Assembly (NCBI RefSeq): GCF_019925205.1 | Contig: NC_083560.1 | Location: 22,463,145-22,527,144 of the forward strand | Length of the DNA: 64,000 nt | Reading direction: 5' to 3' | From: Metopolophium dirhodum | Lineage: Eukaryota; Arthropoda; Insecta; Hemiptera; Aphididae | Shown here: in pieces, positions 29,166 through 41,202 of the stretch | Numbering within the stretch: the stretch's first letter is position 1 | Layout of the letters: every line of letters begins with the position of its first letter | Notes under the pieces: model-generated | Told to the model about the DNA's origin: nothing | Seen by the model: only the letters and a program-made list of their open reading frames with translations | Databases searched by the model: none | Translations under genes and position numbers: made by a program

Positions 29166-30982
29166 AAGTATTTAAAAATGAAAATTGTAAGAAGTCAACA
29201 TTTTACAGTTTAAACATCAGTTGTACTTAACAATTTGAAGTATATTTTGAAAAGAAAATAGCATTATCCTACATTTGACAATAGTAAAAGTTTTTGTTGG
29301 TAAAAGTATATTTCATCAACTTATCATTTAATAGTTAATGGCACACAAATTTTTTATAATTTTTAAAACATCAATATTATACTTGAACAAACTAATGCAC
29401 AATTCTTATATTAATACTCTAAAATATTATTTAATATTATATTAAATGTATAGTCAAGCAGGAGCTAATAACAATACATTTCATAAATAAATAATTGTGA
29501 AAAAAAATATTTTCTATTTATGTTTAATTTTTTTACCAATTTTTGTTTTTGTATTACTATTTGTGGTTCTTATTTCGGTGTATTTATTTACTTGAAAAAG
29601 TTTGAGTATTTAAATAATTTTCAAAATATATGGATATATTGTTGATAAAAATTTAGTGTATGATCAGTGTAAGAATTAACACATCACATTTGTAGGAATT
29701 AATGTATGTAGTTTTTTACTTTATACTCTCATGTAGGAACTTACTATTCCCCTCCATTATATTGGCGTATGTGTCATGGGCCATAATAATTGATAATAAT
29801 TATACAGGGTGTATCTTATGTCATTGTATGTGGGGTTTTTTTTAACAATTATGGAACAATGATATGAACTTTTGTTAAAACGAAAAAACGTTTCTTTATT
29901 TTTAACAGGTCATTTTTTTATAACAATTTCAAAATTTTTAAACACCTAGGCGTACCAATAGCAAAATCAACTTTATTTTTTCAAATGGTAACTACTATAT
30001 TTTTTAATGGATTCTGGTAAATCTTTTTTTCCTGAAAATTTCGATAGTTAAATCATCAATTTTGGTTTGCTGGTATATTAACTATGGTCTTCTAAAGATT
30101 AGTAAAATATGCATTAATACTTTTAAATTGAAATAATTGGTATAGGTTTAATTTACAAGAGCTAAATATTTTTTTCTTTTAACTACCTTTTGATACATTG
30201 AAGTTGAATCAGTAATCTAATGACACGCTCAAAAAAATAACATAAATAAAATTGTAATTACATTTTTTTCATCATAGTTACTTTTCTTACAATATCATAA
30301 ATTTGTATTCTTTTTTTGCTTTGCTAATTTGGTAAATGTTATCCGATTGTTGACATTATAATATGTCTTAGGTAGGTACCTATGTATGGGGGTTAAAAAA
30401 TGTGTGTACCTAATGAAAAAAGTGCAATGTTTTGTAGTGGTATAAACTGGAAATGAATACCATAGGTTTTGATCACGAGTTAATGCTTCGTCAAATCATA
30501 AATACCATCTATTGCACAAATCAAGGCTATTTAACTCACTTTTAACCCTTCAATTTTTAAGACAGGAAAAAACCTTATATGTCTATTGTCAGCTGTATCT
30601 TGAAAGTTACGAGCCTTCGTTACAATTATTTAAAATAGTTTTGTCTTGCTGGGTGGAAATAGGGTTAAAAATTTGAATTTTTTAAAAAAAAGGAATAATA
30701 GGAATGGACCACCGACCGATTTTAAGGAATTTAACATAGGTACTATGCAATTTATTGTCATATTATAGTTTTGAGTGCGGGTAGTGTAAATAATGACAAA
30801 CTAGATTTGTCATGGTCTAAATGTGTGCGTAGTAAGTGATTATTAGTATTTATTAAAGATAAGTCCGTGTGATAGTGAAGTACAAAATATTTGTTGGCCG
30901 GATTAAACGACAATAATAATAAAATAAATGGCGTGTAATCTGATTTATAATATTATTTTGCGCCCGATATGTGTCAGATATG
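29166..30982 (+). repeat. Direct duplication, copy 1 (partner 37590-39120), ending in a family B unit
   Basis: From AAGTATTTAAAAATGAAAATTG to CGCCCGATATGTGTCAGATA. The partner lacks about 300 bp (29310-29600) but is almost identical over 29603-30982. Contains family B at 30490-30982. No protein-coding frame recognised. Confidence 0.88.
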
Positions 30983-31245
30983 TAGAAGAACAATAATAAC
31001 AAAAAGTGATTTATTTATTAATAAAACATACTAATTTACGATTTATGATCTAACATAGGTATCATCATTTATTATAAAAACAGAACCAATTAATTTATAT
31101 TCATTAAAATAAAAAATTTACTTATTTAGTAATAAATATATTAATTAAATCTATTAAATAAGTTGCAAAAATATTACAATTAAATAATGGTACATTATTT
31201 ATTATAAAACTATTTTTTAAAAATAATACAATTAGGTAATTAAAT
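30983..31245. other. AT-rich leader or flank of element 2
   Basis: Starts where family B is interrupted compared with its other copies. No LTR, PBS or ORF visible, so element 2 is truncated or decayed at its 5' side. Confidence 0.4.
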
Positions 31246-32461
31246 ATGGGAGACAATAAAAAACCTTACTTTGAACCCGGAAAATTCACGGGAAATAAAT
31301 TTTGAAAACGTCGATTCTTTCTTAAAAAATTATCAAAGAGCTGCACTTATTAACGGATGGTCCGAATCTGAAAAAAGTCAATATATTCCCGTATTTTTAG
31401 AAGGCACTGCTCTCATATTTTATGACAATATTATGGATACCGTTGAAAACATTAATTGGTCCGATCTAGAAAAAAAATTTAGACTAGAATTTGAACCCAT
31501 TGCCCAAACTCATATGCTTCGAATAACGCTTGAAAAACGCAAACAGAAACCCGATGAACAAAGTGTGTCTTACATTAATGAAGTAGAGTCATTGTGTAGG
31601 CGAATTGACAAAGATATGTCACAAGGAGAAATGGTACGAAGTATAATGAAAGGCTTAAAATCCACAATATTGAGATGTATAGGAATATTAGAAAATGAAA
31701 CACTTGATGAACTTAAAAAAAACGTTCGCAAATATGAACTTATAGAGTTTATGACAGCAGATAGTATAGATAAAAACCCATATGAAATTGAAACAGAGAT
31801 AATTGAAAATAAAATCCAGCAAATAAATACAAACTACAAACTAAAAACCAACGAAAATAGTAAATTACGAGAGGAAATAGAAAATTTAAAAGAAACTATA
31901 GGTCAGTTAAAACTATCTCAGATAAACAATGATAATAATTATCAAAACAATTTTACTAAATACGACCCAATTTTGAGATATAACGAAAATAACAGTAATT
32001 ATATCAATAATAATAATAATTCAGCACACACAAAACAATGCTCGATATGCTCGAAGAATAACCACACTGAATATGAATGTTACTTTAAATACAAAACTAA
32101 TATAATATGTCAATTATGCAATACATTTGGACATTCCGCGATCACTTGTCGTTCAAGTTCAACTAACAACAACCTAAAAAAATTAAATACAAGGTTAAAT
32201 TCTTCTGATAATTGCTCATCTTTAAATACAGAAATACGGAAACAAAATATAAATAAAATTAACTGTACACCCGATGCTATTTATATTGAAGCTCAATTTA
32301 ATAATATTACCTTACCAATAACAATTGACACGGGGGCAAACATATGTTGTATTAGACAAGAACTACTACCCAGTAATTATACAATAACGTCGAGTACACT
32401 ACAGCTATCAGGATTAGATAATGAACTACCTACTATGCGTGGTAGGTATAACCAAAATTAA
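31246..32461 (+). pseudogene. gag-pro: Gag-protease of element 2, frameshifted
   Basis: ATG at 31246 starts MGDNKKPYFEPG, but an extra T in the run 31300-31303 causes a stop. The main frame, open from 31271, carries on in the shifted register with SFLKNYQRAALINGW, then a Ty3-type capsid (WSDLEKKF, EQSVSYINEVESLC, SIMKGLK), a coiled-coil-like stretch (residues 175-215), two CCHC knuckles (C257-C270 and C280-C293) and the protease active site IDTGA (D353, codon at 32327). Gag and protease share one frame, unlike element 1. A second single-base shift near 32440 breaks the protease before its LLGNDF motif. The capsid aligns visibly with element 1 Gag, so the elements are related, but this one has no SAP-like or RS-rich region. 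Confidence 0.88.
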
Positions 32462-33134
32462 AATAAAAATTGACAATAACTATTTCAATATTGACGCTCG
32501 CGTAGTAAAAAAATTAAGCAGCGCAATCTTACTTGGAAATGACTTTTTGATCAAAAATAATGCCCTGATCAATTTCAAAGACAGTAACATTATTTTAAAT
32601 AATAATATAAATATCCAATTAAAAATCAACAATAATATAAACGCGCTCAATAGTATAGATAATACCAACAATATTATAGAATTAACAGGTAGCATATTTA
32701 ATTGCCCAGATAACTTCGCTATACCACACTGTATATCTGCAGATCTCAAAATGAATAAGGGGATAACAAATTTATTATCCAAAGTATACGGTGATACTAA
32801 ACCACAACTTGCATTACAAGAAATAAATGTGGGGGACACAATACCTATAATCAATAATTATAAAACTATATTTCACTTAAGAACAAAAAATTTACACTAT
32901 CACAAGCCCAAATATAAGGATCTAAAATCTTCAATTCACAATCTAAAACTTGAAGCTACAAAACTAAATATTTCAAAAATTGCAATACCCTGCACCTTAG
33001 TTTCACGAATAGACAAATTAAATTGGTCTATAATAAGACAATTAATATACTCCGAATTTCAAAATACTAACATTAAAATACAATATATATACTATAAAGA
33101 TGAACAAAAAATAACACACAATTGGAAATCATAA
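32421..33134 (+). pseudogene. Protease C-terminal part plus TARG1-like macro domain of element 2
   Basis: The frame resumes the protease (AILLGNDFL at residues 35-43 of this 237-codon frame). From about residue 85 it gives a macro domain: GSIFNCPDNFAIPHCISADLK, MNKGI, FHLRTK (Lys 156 at the TARG1 catalytic-Lys position), HKPKY, and PCTLVSRIDKLNW (Asp 198 at the catalytic-Asp position, with one extra residue in the loop). It ends shortly after with TAA at 33132 and no RT. The domain is intact although the element is frameshifted upstream. Compared with element 1, its GIA motif is GIT and the phosphate-binding loop near the Asp is changed, so activity is less certain. Confidence 0.88.
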
Positions 33135-34685
33135 GAACACATTAACATAATAAATAACATTCATACATTTTTTAATGACAATAATAAAAATAAAACTCAT
33201 GGTACAACCTAAAAATCAAGCCAATAATATATGTCCTATATTCAAACCAGGAGAAAACGTCCTCGACGATGGGAATCGTGGATTGTATACCGTTAAAACA
33301 AAAATGTCCAATAAAATTCCCAACAATATAATCAAATTCACATACAAGAAATACAGACACTCGATTCATTGATACACAATATAAAACTTAAAGATACGAT
33401 AAACGATGGTAAAAACACAACGATTAAAATAAACAAAACACAAATAACTTCGATCGAAAATCATACAAAAAGAAATAAAGAATTAAGAAAATACCCTAAC
33501 AAACCAATTGATATACAAACAAAAAAAAAATAAATAATAAAAGGTCAAACAAACCAACACTCTTAAAAATACAAAAAACATTAATCTTTAATTCACAAAT
33601 CACACAACACTTGTAAAATAAACCAATTAACAATAAAAAATACTACCCTGACAAGTATCCAAACTATATATTATGAAAACAAAAAAAATATTAATACCAA
33701 ATCTTATGGGAGACTCAATCATACTATTAACCTCCCACAGGACTAATAATAAAAACCCCCAAATAAATGTTTTGTTTTACTGACATAACTTAAAAAAAAA
33801 AAAAAAATCACGAATTATTAAGACTACCTATATAACTATTATATAACTATTGTACAAGAGTTACAGAATAATAATAACAAATAAAAATAACATACCTTAA
33901 GTTACTTACCTAAGCACTAAAACCTAATTTAAGGCAGCATAAGCACAAAAATAAATGTTAAAGCAAGTCAAGTACAAAGAATGTGTAAAATTTCTTCTAA
34001 CTTATTTAAGTCAGCATAGCTTGAAAACATATGTAAAAAAAAATGTAAAAAAAAAAATGTAAAATGATTAACCTAATTTAAGTTAGTATAAGATATAAAA
34101 AAATGTTAAAGCAAGTCAAGTACAAACGATGTGTAAAATGTTTTCTAACTTATTTAAGTCAGCATAAGCTTGAAAACAAATGTAAAAAACAAACAAAATT
34201 AAAAAAAAAAAAAAATGTAAAATGATTAACTTAATTTAAGATAGTATAAGCTATAAGATCAATTTAAAGCAGTGAATACAAAAAATAAACCTAATTTTAA
34301 GATAGTACTAATAAGAAAATAAATGTTAAGCATAAGAAATATCAAAAAAAAAAATATATATAAAAAAAAATTAACTTTGTTTAACTTTTAAGTTATCATA
34401 AAAAAAAAAAAAAATGTCTATGAACTAAATACATTGTAAGCAAAGTAAATATGAAAAATGTATAATTAGATCAGTTAAAAGTTAAAACTATGTAGAATAT
34501 ATAGGATAAAAACAAAAATATGTAAAAATTCATAACATGTCAACATGACAATATATTGTACACAAATATTAAATTTAAAAAAAAAAACTGTATAGCTATC
34601 ATTACAACACCAGATAGGTAACTTAAAATATAAAATATATAAGAATAGAAGCACATCAATGGAATGCGGGGAGTACGAACTTTCA
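33135..34685 (+). other. Non-coding A-rich tail of element 2
   Basis: No RT motifs. A frame at 33175-33372 has no recognisable domain. Poly-A tracts are frequent. Confidence 0.5.
33958..34250 (+). repeat. Tandem duplication of about 147 bp in the element 2 tail
   Basis: Two copies, starting near 33958 and 34106, each containing TAAAGCAAGTCAAGTACAAA, CTAACTTATTTAAGTCAGCAT and ATGATTAAC.TAATTTAAG. Shorter related units follow (34250-34330). Confidence 0.75.
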
Positions 34686-34979
34686 GCTTCAGTCAGTGGC
34701 GTCATTTGGGGGGGGGGGGGGGCAAGGTGGGCATTTGCCCCTGTCTGATTTTAAAAGCAGACCGATGGGCCTGTGACGGATTGTTGCCGTTTAATCATTA
34801 TTATATCTTATTACCTCAAAAACGTACCTATTTTTATAATATTTTCAGAAAATATTTTATCGTGTACTAAGAAATTATTGTCACAAAGATACATTTTTAA
34901 TTAATAATTGATAGTTGGAATACCTTATACCTATATTGTATATTTATATTTAGACACATGCGGGCACGTGCATGTATGT

Positions 34980-34982
34980 GTG

Positions 34983-35014
<32 letters not shown>
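34980..35014. repeat. (TG)n microsatellite
   Basis: About 15 TG units inside the hAT element. Confidence 0.85.
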
Positions 35015-35016
<2 letters not shown>

Positions 35017-35058
35017 GTGAAGGAAAAAAACATAATATTGTATGCACAACAATAATAG

Positions 35059-35469
35059 TTAACCTTTATTGACCATTATAGACATTTTAAAATTAATTAT
35101 GAAAATCTTCAAAGTGAATTTCCATCTGCAAAAAATTTAATAAATCATGCAAACAAAGACCGAGATGATGGAATTCATGACCTTTATTCTATTTCCAAAA
35201 TTTTAAATCAACTTCCAAATGCTTTTCAAGAAACTCTTAAAATTATAAATATTCTTATGACTCTGCCTGTTACTACTGCTTCCAATGAACGATTTTTTTC
35301 TTCTCTAAAATTAGTTAAAACCCATTTACGGCTAACAATGGGAAATGAACGACTGAGTGATTTACTGGTCATTGCAGTGGAAAGTGATGTATCAAGTAAA
35401 ATTAATTTAGACGATGCAGTCGATACATTTTCAAAAATGAAAAAAAGAAGATATCCTTTAATAAACTAA
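35059..35469 (+). pseudogene. hAT transposase C-terminal dimerisation domain remnant
   Basis: Open frame from after TAG (35056-35058) to TAA at 35467. Contains YSISKILNQLPNAFQ, then MTLPVTTASNERFFSSLKL, KTHLRLTMGNERLSDLLVI, which is the conserved hAT C-terminal dimerisation region (the LPVTTASxERxFSxLK signature). BED, DDE catalytic and most of the insertion domains are missing. Confidence 0.9.
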
Positions 35470-35879
35470 TAATATTTATATTAATTAATAAAAATTTTCA
35501 AAATAGTTTACTGAGTTTTAATTGGTATAGGTATACAATAATGTTTCTGTAAAATATCTGGTTCCTTATATTTTCAAATTATGTTGTTACCTAGAAGAAA
35601 AGGTTGTATTAATTAGAGAAAAAAAAATTTAATTATAATATAAGTGAAGTGAGAATGGTAATTTGATAAAATGTAAGTAGATATTTTCTTACGAGCGAAG
35701 CGAGCAATTTTTTTTTACTCATTTGGGCCAGTCTAAACCTTTGCCCCCCTCTATTAAAAACTGAAATGACGCCACTGGCTTCAGTTCTATCTTCCTAATT
35801 TTTTGTTTTCCAATGTAATATGTAAACTTTAATATTATTTACATTGCCCCTTTTAGATTGTATAGTAAAAATTTGTTTT

Positions 35880-35990
35880 CTTTATATATATATATATATA
35901 TACAAATGTCCAGTTTAAATTGTATAACATTTTTCAACTTTCAACTTTCAACTTCAACTTTTAATTTTCAACTTTCAACTTTTTCTAACT
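35880..35990. repeat. (AT)n and (TTTCAAC)n tandem repeats
   Basis: An AT dinucleotide run near 35884-35902, then six or so imperfect units of ACTTTCA/ACTTCA at 35932-35985. Confidence 0.7.
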
Positions 35991-36044
35991 TTATCCCTCC
36001 TCTACTTAAATATTTGTATTTCTCTCACTCTCGCCCACGAGTGG

Positions 36045-36555
36045 TGTTGTGAGGGCACATCACAAAAAATCGCAGAGTGGTTGTAATGATATGCTCACAC
36101 ACCATTATAATAAACTAAAATTTTACAGAATAATAAACAACGGCCAGACTGTCGCTTGTAGAAATCGGTCGCATCAAATAAAACCATTAACAACGACAAC
36201 TAAGATATCGACACGCACTCATAAGGATATTACGTAGGATGTGTGTGACCTTATTTTATGCTGACGCCAAAGAATAATCTAGTTCCCAGACCCACAATAA
36301 TTTAGTGACAAAGCCACCCACCACTCTCTGGTCAGCATCCTCGCGTCCGTCCCTTAAACCAGTGCATGAGCACCAACCACCAGAGTAACAACCTCTCAAG
36401 TACGAAAGAAACCGATTTCAATGAGTGACAACTGGACTTCTTATGCAAGCAATAATCAGTGCGTTCGTTAATTCAATTTGTGTATTTGAAGTAGTACTTT
36501 ATTTTATCTAAAACCTAAAACTCCTACAATATTATCTACGAACAACTGCGAAACA
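36045..36555 (+). repeat. Possible 3' LTR of element 2
   Basis: GC-richer block starting TGTTGTGAGGGCACATCAC and ending GCGAAACA, consistent with TGT...ACA ends. No second copy is in the window, so this is only a candidate. Confidence 0.3.
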
Positions 36556-36756
36556 GGTAAGGCATATGATATAATATTTTATGTTGATTGCAGTTAATAC
36601 ATTCTATGTGCTTTTCTCCATAAAATTATATTGTACGGTGTATTTGATATAATTCTCGAATACACGATCTCGAGAGCCCTCCGAACACCTGGAGGAAGGT
36701 GATAGCGTAACTTTACTATTCTAACTTTTACCATTTTAATATAACTATCGACAGGA

Positions 36757-37341
36757 GTCAAATCATAAATACCTTCTAATGCACAAACCAAGGCTATTTA
36801 ACTCACTCTCAACCCTTCAATTTTTAAGACAGGAAAAAACCTTATATGTCTATTGTCAGCTGTATCTTGAAAGTTACGAGCCTTCGTTACAATTGTTTAA
36901 AATAATTTTGTCTTGCTGGGTGGAAATAAGGTTAAAAATTTGAATTTTTAAAAAAAAGGAATAATGTGAATGGACCACTGACCGATTTTAAGGAATTTAA
37001 CATAGGTACTATGCAATTTATTGTCATATTATAGTTTTGAGTGCGGGTAGTATAAATAATGACAAACTAGATTTGTCATGATCTAAATGTGTGCGTAGTA
37101 AGTGATTATTAGTATTAATTAAAGATAAGTCCGTGTGATAGTGAAGTACAAAATATTTGTTGGCCGGATTAAACGACAATAATAATAAAATAAATGGCGT
37201 GTAATCTGATTTATAATATTATTTTGCGCCCGATATGTGTCAGATAGGTAACCAGGTTAACGCAATATTGCTAATTATGCACCTTGAGTACCTACCTAAA
37301 TGTATATACCTACGAGTTGATTTTGAAGTAAAAAAACAATA
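36757..37341 (+). repeat. Family B unit
   Basis: Begins TCAAATCATAAATACCTTCTA and continues to the MITE target site CACTATAG at 37342. Same layout as 7903-8455. Confidence 0.85.
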
Positions 37342-37589
37342 CACTATAGCAGGGATGGGCAACTGGCGGCCAGCGTTTCATTTTTCACTGGCCTGTGCTA
37401 CATTTTAATTCAGTTTATAAAAATATAAAATGTTAAGATTTTTCTGTACTTTGTTTTATTATATTTATAAAACTTAAAATCATTTGGACCCAAAAATTAT
37501 GATGCTAACTGGTAATTTATATTATTTTTTTTTGTCTGGAAAATATGTATTAAGTTATCCTTGCCTGTATATACATATTGCAGACTAAG

Positions 37590-39120
37590 GCAAGTATTTA
37601 AAAATGAAAATTGTAAGAAGTCAAAATTGTATAGTTTAAACTTCAGTCGCACTTAACAAATTGAAGTATATTTTGAAAAGAAAATAGCATTGTCCTACAT
37701 TTGACAATAGTAAAAGTTTTTGTTGGTTAAAGTATTTAAATAATTTTCAAAATATATGGATATATTGTTGATAAAAATTTAGTGTATGATCAGTGTAAGA
37801 ATTAACACATCACATTTGTAGGAATTAATGTATGTAGTTTTTTTACTTTATACTCTCATGTAGGAACTTACTATTCCCCTCCATTATATTGGCGTATGTG
37901 TCATGGGCCATAATAATTGATAATAATTATACAGGGTGTATCTTATGTCATTGTATGTGGGGTTTTTTTTAACAATTATGGAACAATGATATGAACTTTT
38001 GTTAAAACGAAAAAACGTTTCTTTATTTTTAACAGGTCATTTTTTTATAACAATTTCAAAATTTTTAAACACCTAGGCGTACCAATAGCAAAATCAACTT
38101 TATTTTTTCAAATGGTAACTACTATATTTTTTAATGGATTCTGGTAAATCTTTTTTTCCTGAAAATTTCGATAGTTAAATCATCAATTTTGGTTTGCTGG
38201 TATATTAACTATGGTCTTCTAAAGATTAGTAAAATATGCATTAATACTTTTAAATTGAAATAATTGGTATAGGTTTAATTTACAAGAGCTAAATATTTTT
38301 TTCTTTTAACTACCTTTTGATACATTGAAGTTGAATCAGTAATCTAATGACACGCTCAAAAAAATAACATAAATAAAATTGTAATTACATTTTTTTCATC
38401 ATAGTTACTTTTCTTACAATATCATAAATTTGTATTCTTTTTTTGCTTTGCTAATTTGATAAATGTTATCCGATTGTTGACATTATAATATGTCTTAGGT
38501 AGGTACCTATGTATGGGGGTTAAAAAATGTGTGTACCTAATGAAAAAAGTGCAATGTTTTGTAGTGGTATAAACTGGAAATGAATACCATAGGTTTTGAT
38601 CACGAGTTAATGCTTCGTCAAATCATAAATACCATCTATTGCACAAATCAAGGCTATTTAACTCACTTTTAACCCTTCAATTTTTAAGACAGGAAAAAAC
38701 CTTATATGTCTATTGTCAGCTGTATCTTGAAAGTTACGAGCCTTCGTTACAATTATTTAAAATAGTTTTGTCTTGCTGGGTGGAAATAGGGTTAAAAATT
38801 TGAATTTTTTAAAAAAAAAGGAATAATGTGAATGGACCACCGACCGATTTTAAGGAATTTAACATAGGTACTATGCAATTTATTGTCATATTATAGTTTT
38901 GAGTGCGGGTAGTGTAAATAATGACAAACTAGAGTTGTCATGGTCTAAACGTGTGCGTAGTAAGTGATTATTAGTATTTATTAGAGATAAGTCCGTGTGA
39001 TAGTGAAGTACAAAATATTTGTCGGCCGGATTAAACGACAATAATAATAAAATAAATGGCGTGTAATCTGATTTATAATATTATTTTGCGCCCGATATGT
39101 GTCAGATAGGTAACCAGGTT
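37590..39120 (+). repeat. Direct duplication, copy 2 (partner 29166-30982)
   Basis: See partner. Family B occupies 38620-39120; differences are few. Confidence 0.88.
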
Positions 39121-39474
39121 AACAGAATTAGACTTGTAGTGGTGGCAAAACCAGTATTTTACCCCTGTAATCCTGCACCAATTTACCGTTTTGACCTTAC
39201 TACCACTTTATGCGAATTTTAAGTATCCAAAATGCATTTCCCAAAAATGGGACATCCTAACGAAGCCAGGGATGTGCTTGGCTAAGTCGTAGTACAATAT
39301 TCAGATTTTTAATGAATTATAATATAGATTCTTTAAAAATAGTTATAATAATAATAGTAATAATAGGTCTCTAAGATACCAATTTTATTTTAATAATATT
39401 GAAAATTTAACAGTTGCTTGATAAAATATAAACAGTTCATTAACACTTTCTAAGTACACACATACACTACCTAG

Positions 39475-40843
39475 TCCAGGGCTTGCAAACGTTATAATAA
39501 CGTTATGATTATAACGTTATATTTGAAAAATAACGATTGAAATTTGTAAACGTAATTATAACGGAAAACGATAATCAAAAATAATTAAATACCACAAAAC
39601 AAAACATAACGATTAACAATATATATAATATATCATTAAACAAAAAATATCGCAAAACGTAATTTATAGAATATCATTACGAAAAATAACGCAAAACAAA
39701 ATTATTTGAAAATTTAAAATCCATTTATTTAAAGGTATTTAAGGTATATTGGTTTCGTAGAAATATATTTTATTTCATGCTATTTATTTTTGTCTTAGAA
39801 AAAAATCTAAGAATTGATTATATTATATTCCGTATCTGGGACATTACCTACCCGCATTTTTTTGGAGTTATTGATAACTTTTAAACTGAATTGTCAATAG
39901 CTAATACTTAGTATAATAATAATAATAATTATTATTATTTTTATTATTAATGATTAATAATGCCCCGATAATTGCGCTGTAGAAGTATAGAGTATAGACT
40001 TATTTTGTATTCACTATTCACTCTGTACTTTGTCTACTCTGTAGTCTGTACTACTGCGATCCTCTTAGTATACTGTTATTAAAACATCCGTTTTATTTAT
40101 ATTACCTAGCTAAATATTAAAAAAAAAAACGCTATCATGGGTAGTAATGGTAGTATCATATATATACTTGAATACATTACTATTTACTTACATATTGGTG
40201 TTAGTATTTATTCCATTATTTGTGTATATAGTAATAGGAATACTATAATATTATAGTCTATACTCAATATTTCTATAATTTATTAGGCAATTGTAGCAAG
40301 GTATAAATACATTTCAGGTATATGTCAAACTAATCAGTGCAAATGTGTAAAACATAAATTACTGTCTAATTTTAAATGATATTTACATAATATGAAATGT
40401 TGTAAAAATGACTATATAATTCTAAAACTTATAAAACTATAAATAAATAATAATGATTGATGATCAATTAGGCATAAATGTATAATACATTTAAAACAAT
40501 AATAATTAATGGTTTTATTTTTGCTATTATAGGTAATATAATGTGTAGTGATTTTATATAATTCCTAGGTAATTTATTAAATTAAAATATTAAATAATAA
40601 TTGGTATAGTATAGGTACCAACGTAATTATATAAAATACCTAGGTGTTGAAAAAAATTAAGTAGTAAATTATTTACTGGATTGTTGGAAAATGTTGGGTA
40701 AAATAACGTTTTTTAATCTTAATAATGATAAATTCAAAACTTCGATAACGTTTTAATTCTGAATAACAATAAACGAAAAAATTGTGTAACGTTTTAATTG
40801 TAAATAACGTAAAACGGAATTTTTTTTTCAAATGCAAGCCCTG
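39475..40843 (+). mobile_element. hAT-like non-autonomous element, about 1.37 kb
   Basis: Ends CAGGGCTTGCAAACG (from 39477) and AAATGCAAGCCCTG (to 40843). Flanks are CTACCTAG (39467-39474) and CTACCTAC (40844-40851), an 8-bp duplication with one mismatch. Both subterminal regions are packed with TAACG/CGTTA motifs, as expected of transposase-binding repeats. No transposase frame is visible. Confidence 0.75.
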
Positions 40844-40856
40844 CTACCTACTGAAT

Positions 40857-41105
40857 ATGGGACATTTTTGGAAGCTTGTCGCTCTGGTGTTACGGGAGTT
40901 TGTAGCCCAGTCACAAGGCAAACAGATTCCAGAACTTATTCCTGATGATTTTGGTTGGTATTTAACATATATGAGACAGGCAGATTCGGTGAAAGGTGTA
41001 AGAGACACAGTGAAATGTATATTTTACGTTTTAACCGGAAAACACCCGAAAACACAAGATGTGGCGGATGTGGTAACGAAATGGATAGTAAGAATTAATC
41101 CGTGA
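40857..41105 (+). CDS. Unrecognised gene fragment, exon 1 candidate
   Basis: ATG at 40857 opens an 82-residue frame (starts MGHFWKLVALVLREF; includes DDFGWYLTYMRQ and VADVVTKWIVRI) ending TGA at 41103. Amphipathic, with GC content well above the flanks, and it begins just after a hAT insertion. A donor GTAAGT lies 6 nt after the stop (41112) and an earlier GTAAGA at 41088. I do not recognise it. A host gene piece or an endogenised virus fragment (for example densovirus-like) are both possible; the latter is speculation. Confidence 0.45.
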   Translation: MGHFWKLVALVLREFVAQSQGKQIPELIPDDFGWYLTYMRQADSVKGVRDTVKCIFYVLTGKHPKTQDVADVVTKWIVRINP

Positions 41106-41202
41106 TCCAATGTAAGTACGGCCCATTCAACCGCGGTCTAAAACCAAACTTTCGGTGAGGGCCTGACAACAAACATTTTTATAATACTGTTTTTTTTTCT
41201 AG

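Larger units (their letters stand above)
34686..35785 (+). mobile_element. hAT transposon with perfect 8-bp target-site duplication
   Basis: Element 34694-35777 (1,084 bp) has ends CAGTGGCGTCATTT and AAATGACGCCACTG. It is flanked on both sides by GCTTCAGT (34686-34693 and 35778-35785). A G-run (34709-34722) follows the left end. It contains only the C-terminal part of the transposase, so it is a deletion derivative. It inserted into element 2, hence is younger. Confidence 0.95.
31246..36555 (+). mobile_element. Element 2: degenerate Ty3-type retroelement, Gag-Protease-Macro, no RT
   Basis: Coding part 31246-33134 (Gag, two zinc knuckles, retropepsin, macro domain) with two single-base frameshifts, followed by a long non-coding A-rich tail with internal tandem repeats. 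No RT, RNase H or integrase detected and no 5' LTR. The right boundary is uncertain: a GC-richer block at about 36045-36555 beginning TGTTGTGAGGGCAC and ending GAAACA may be the 3' LTR. A hAT element is inserted in its tail at 34694-35777. The order differs from element 1, where the macro domain precedes the protease. Confidence 0.7.

Noticed and set aside
32480..32854. 124-codon minus-strand frame in element 2
   Set aside because: Antisense shadow of the protease-macro frame.
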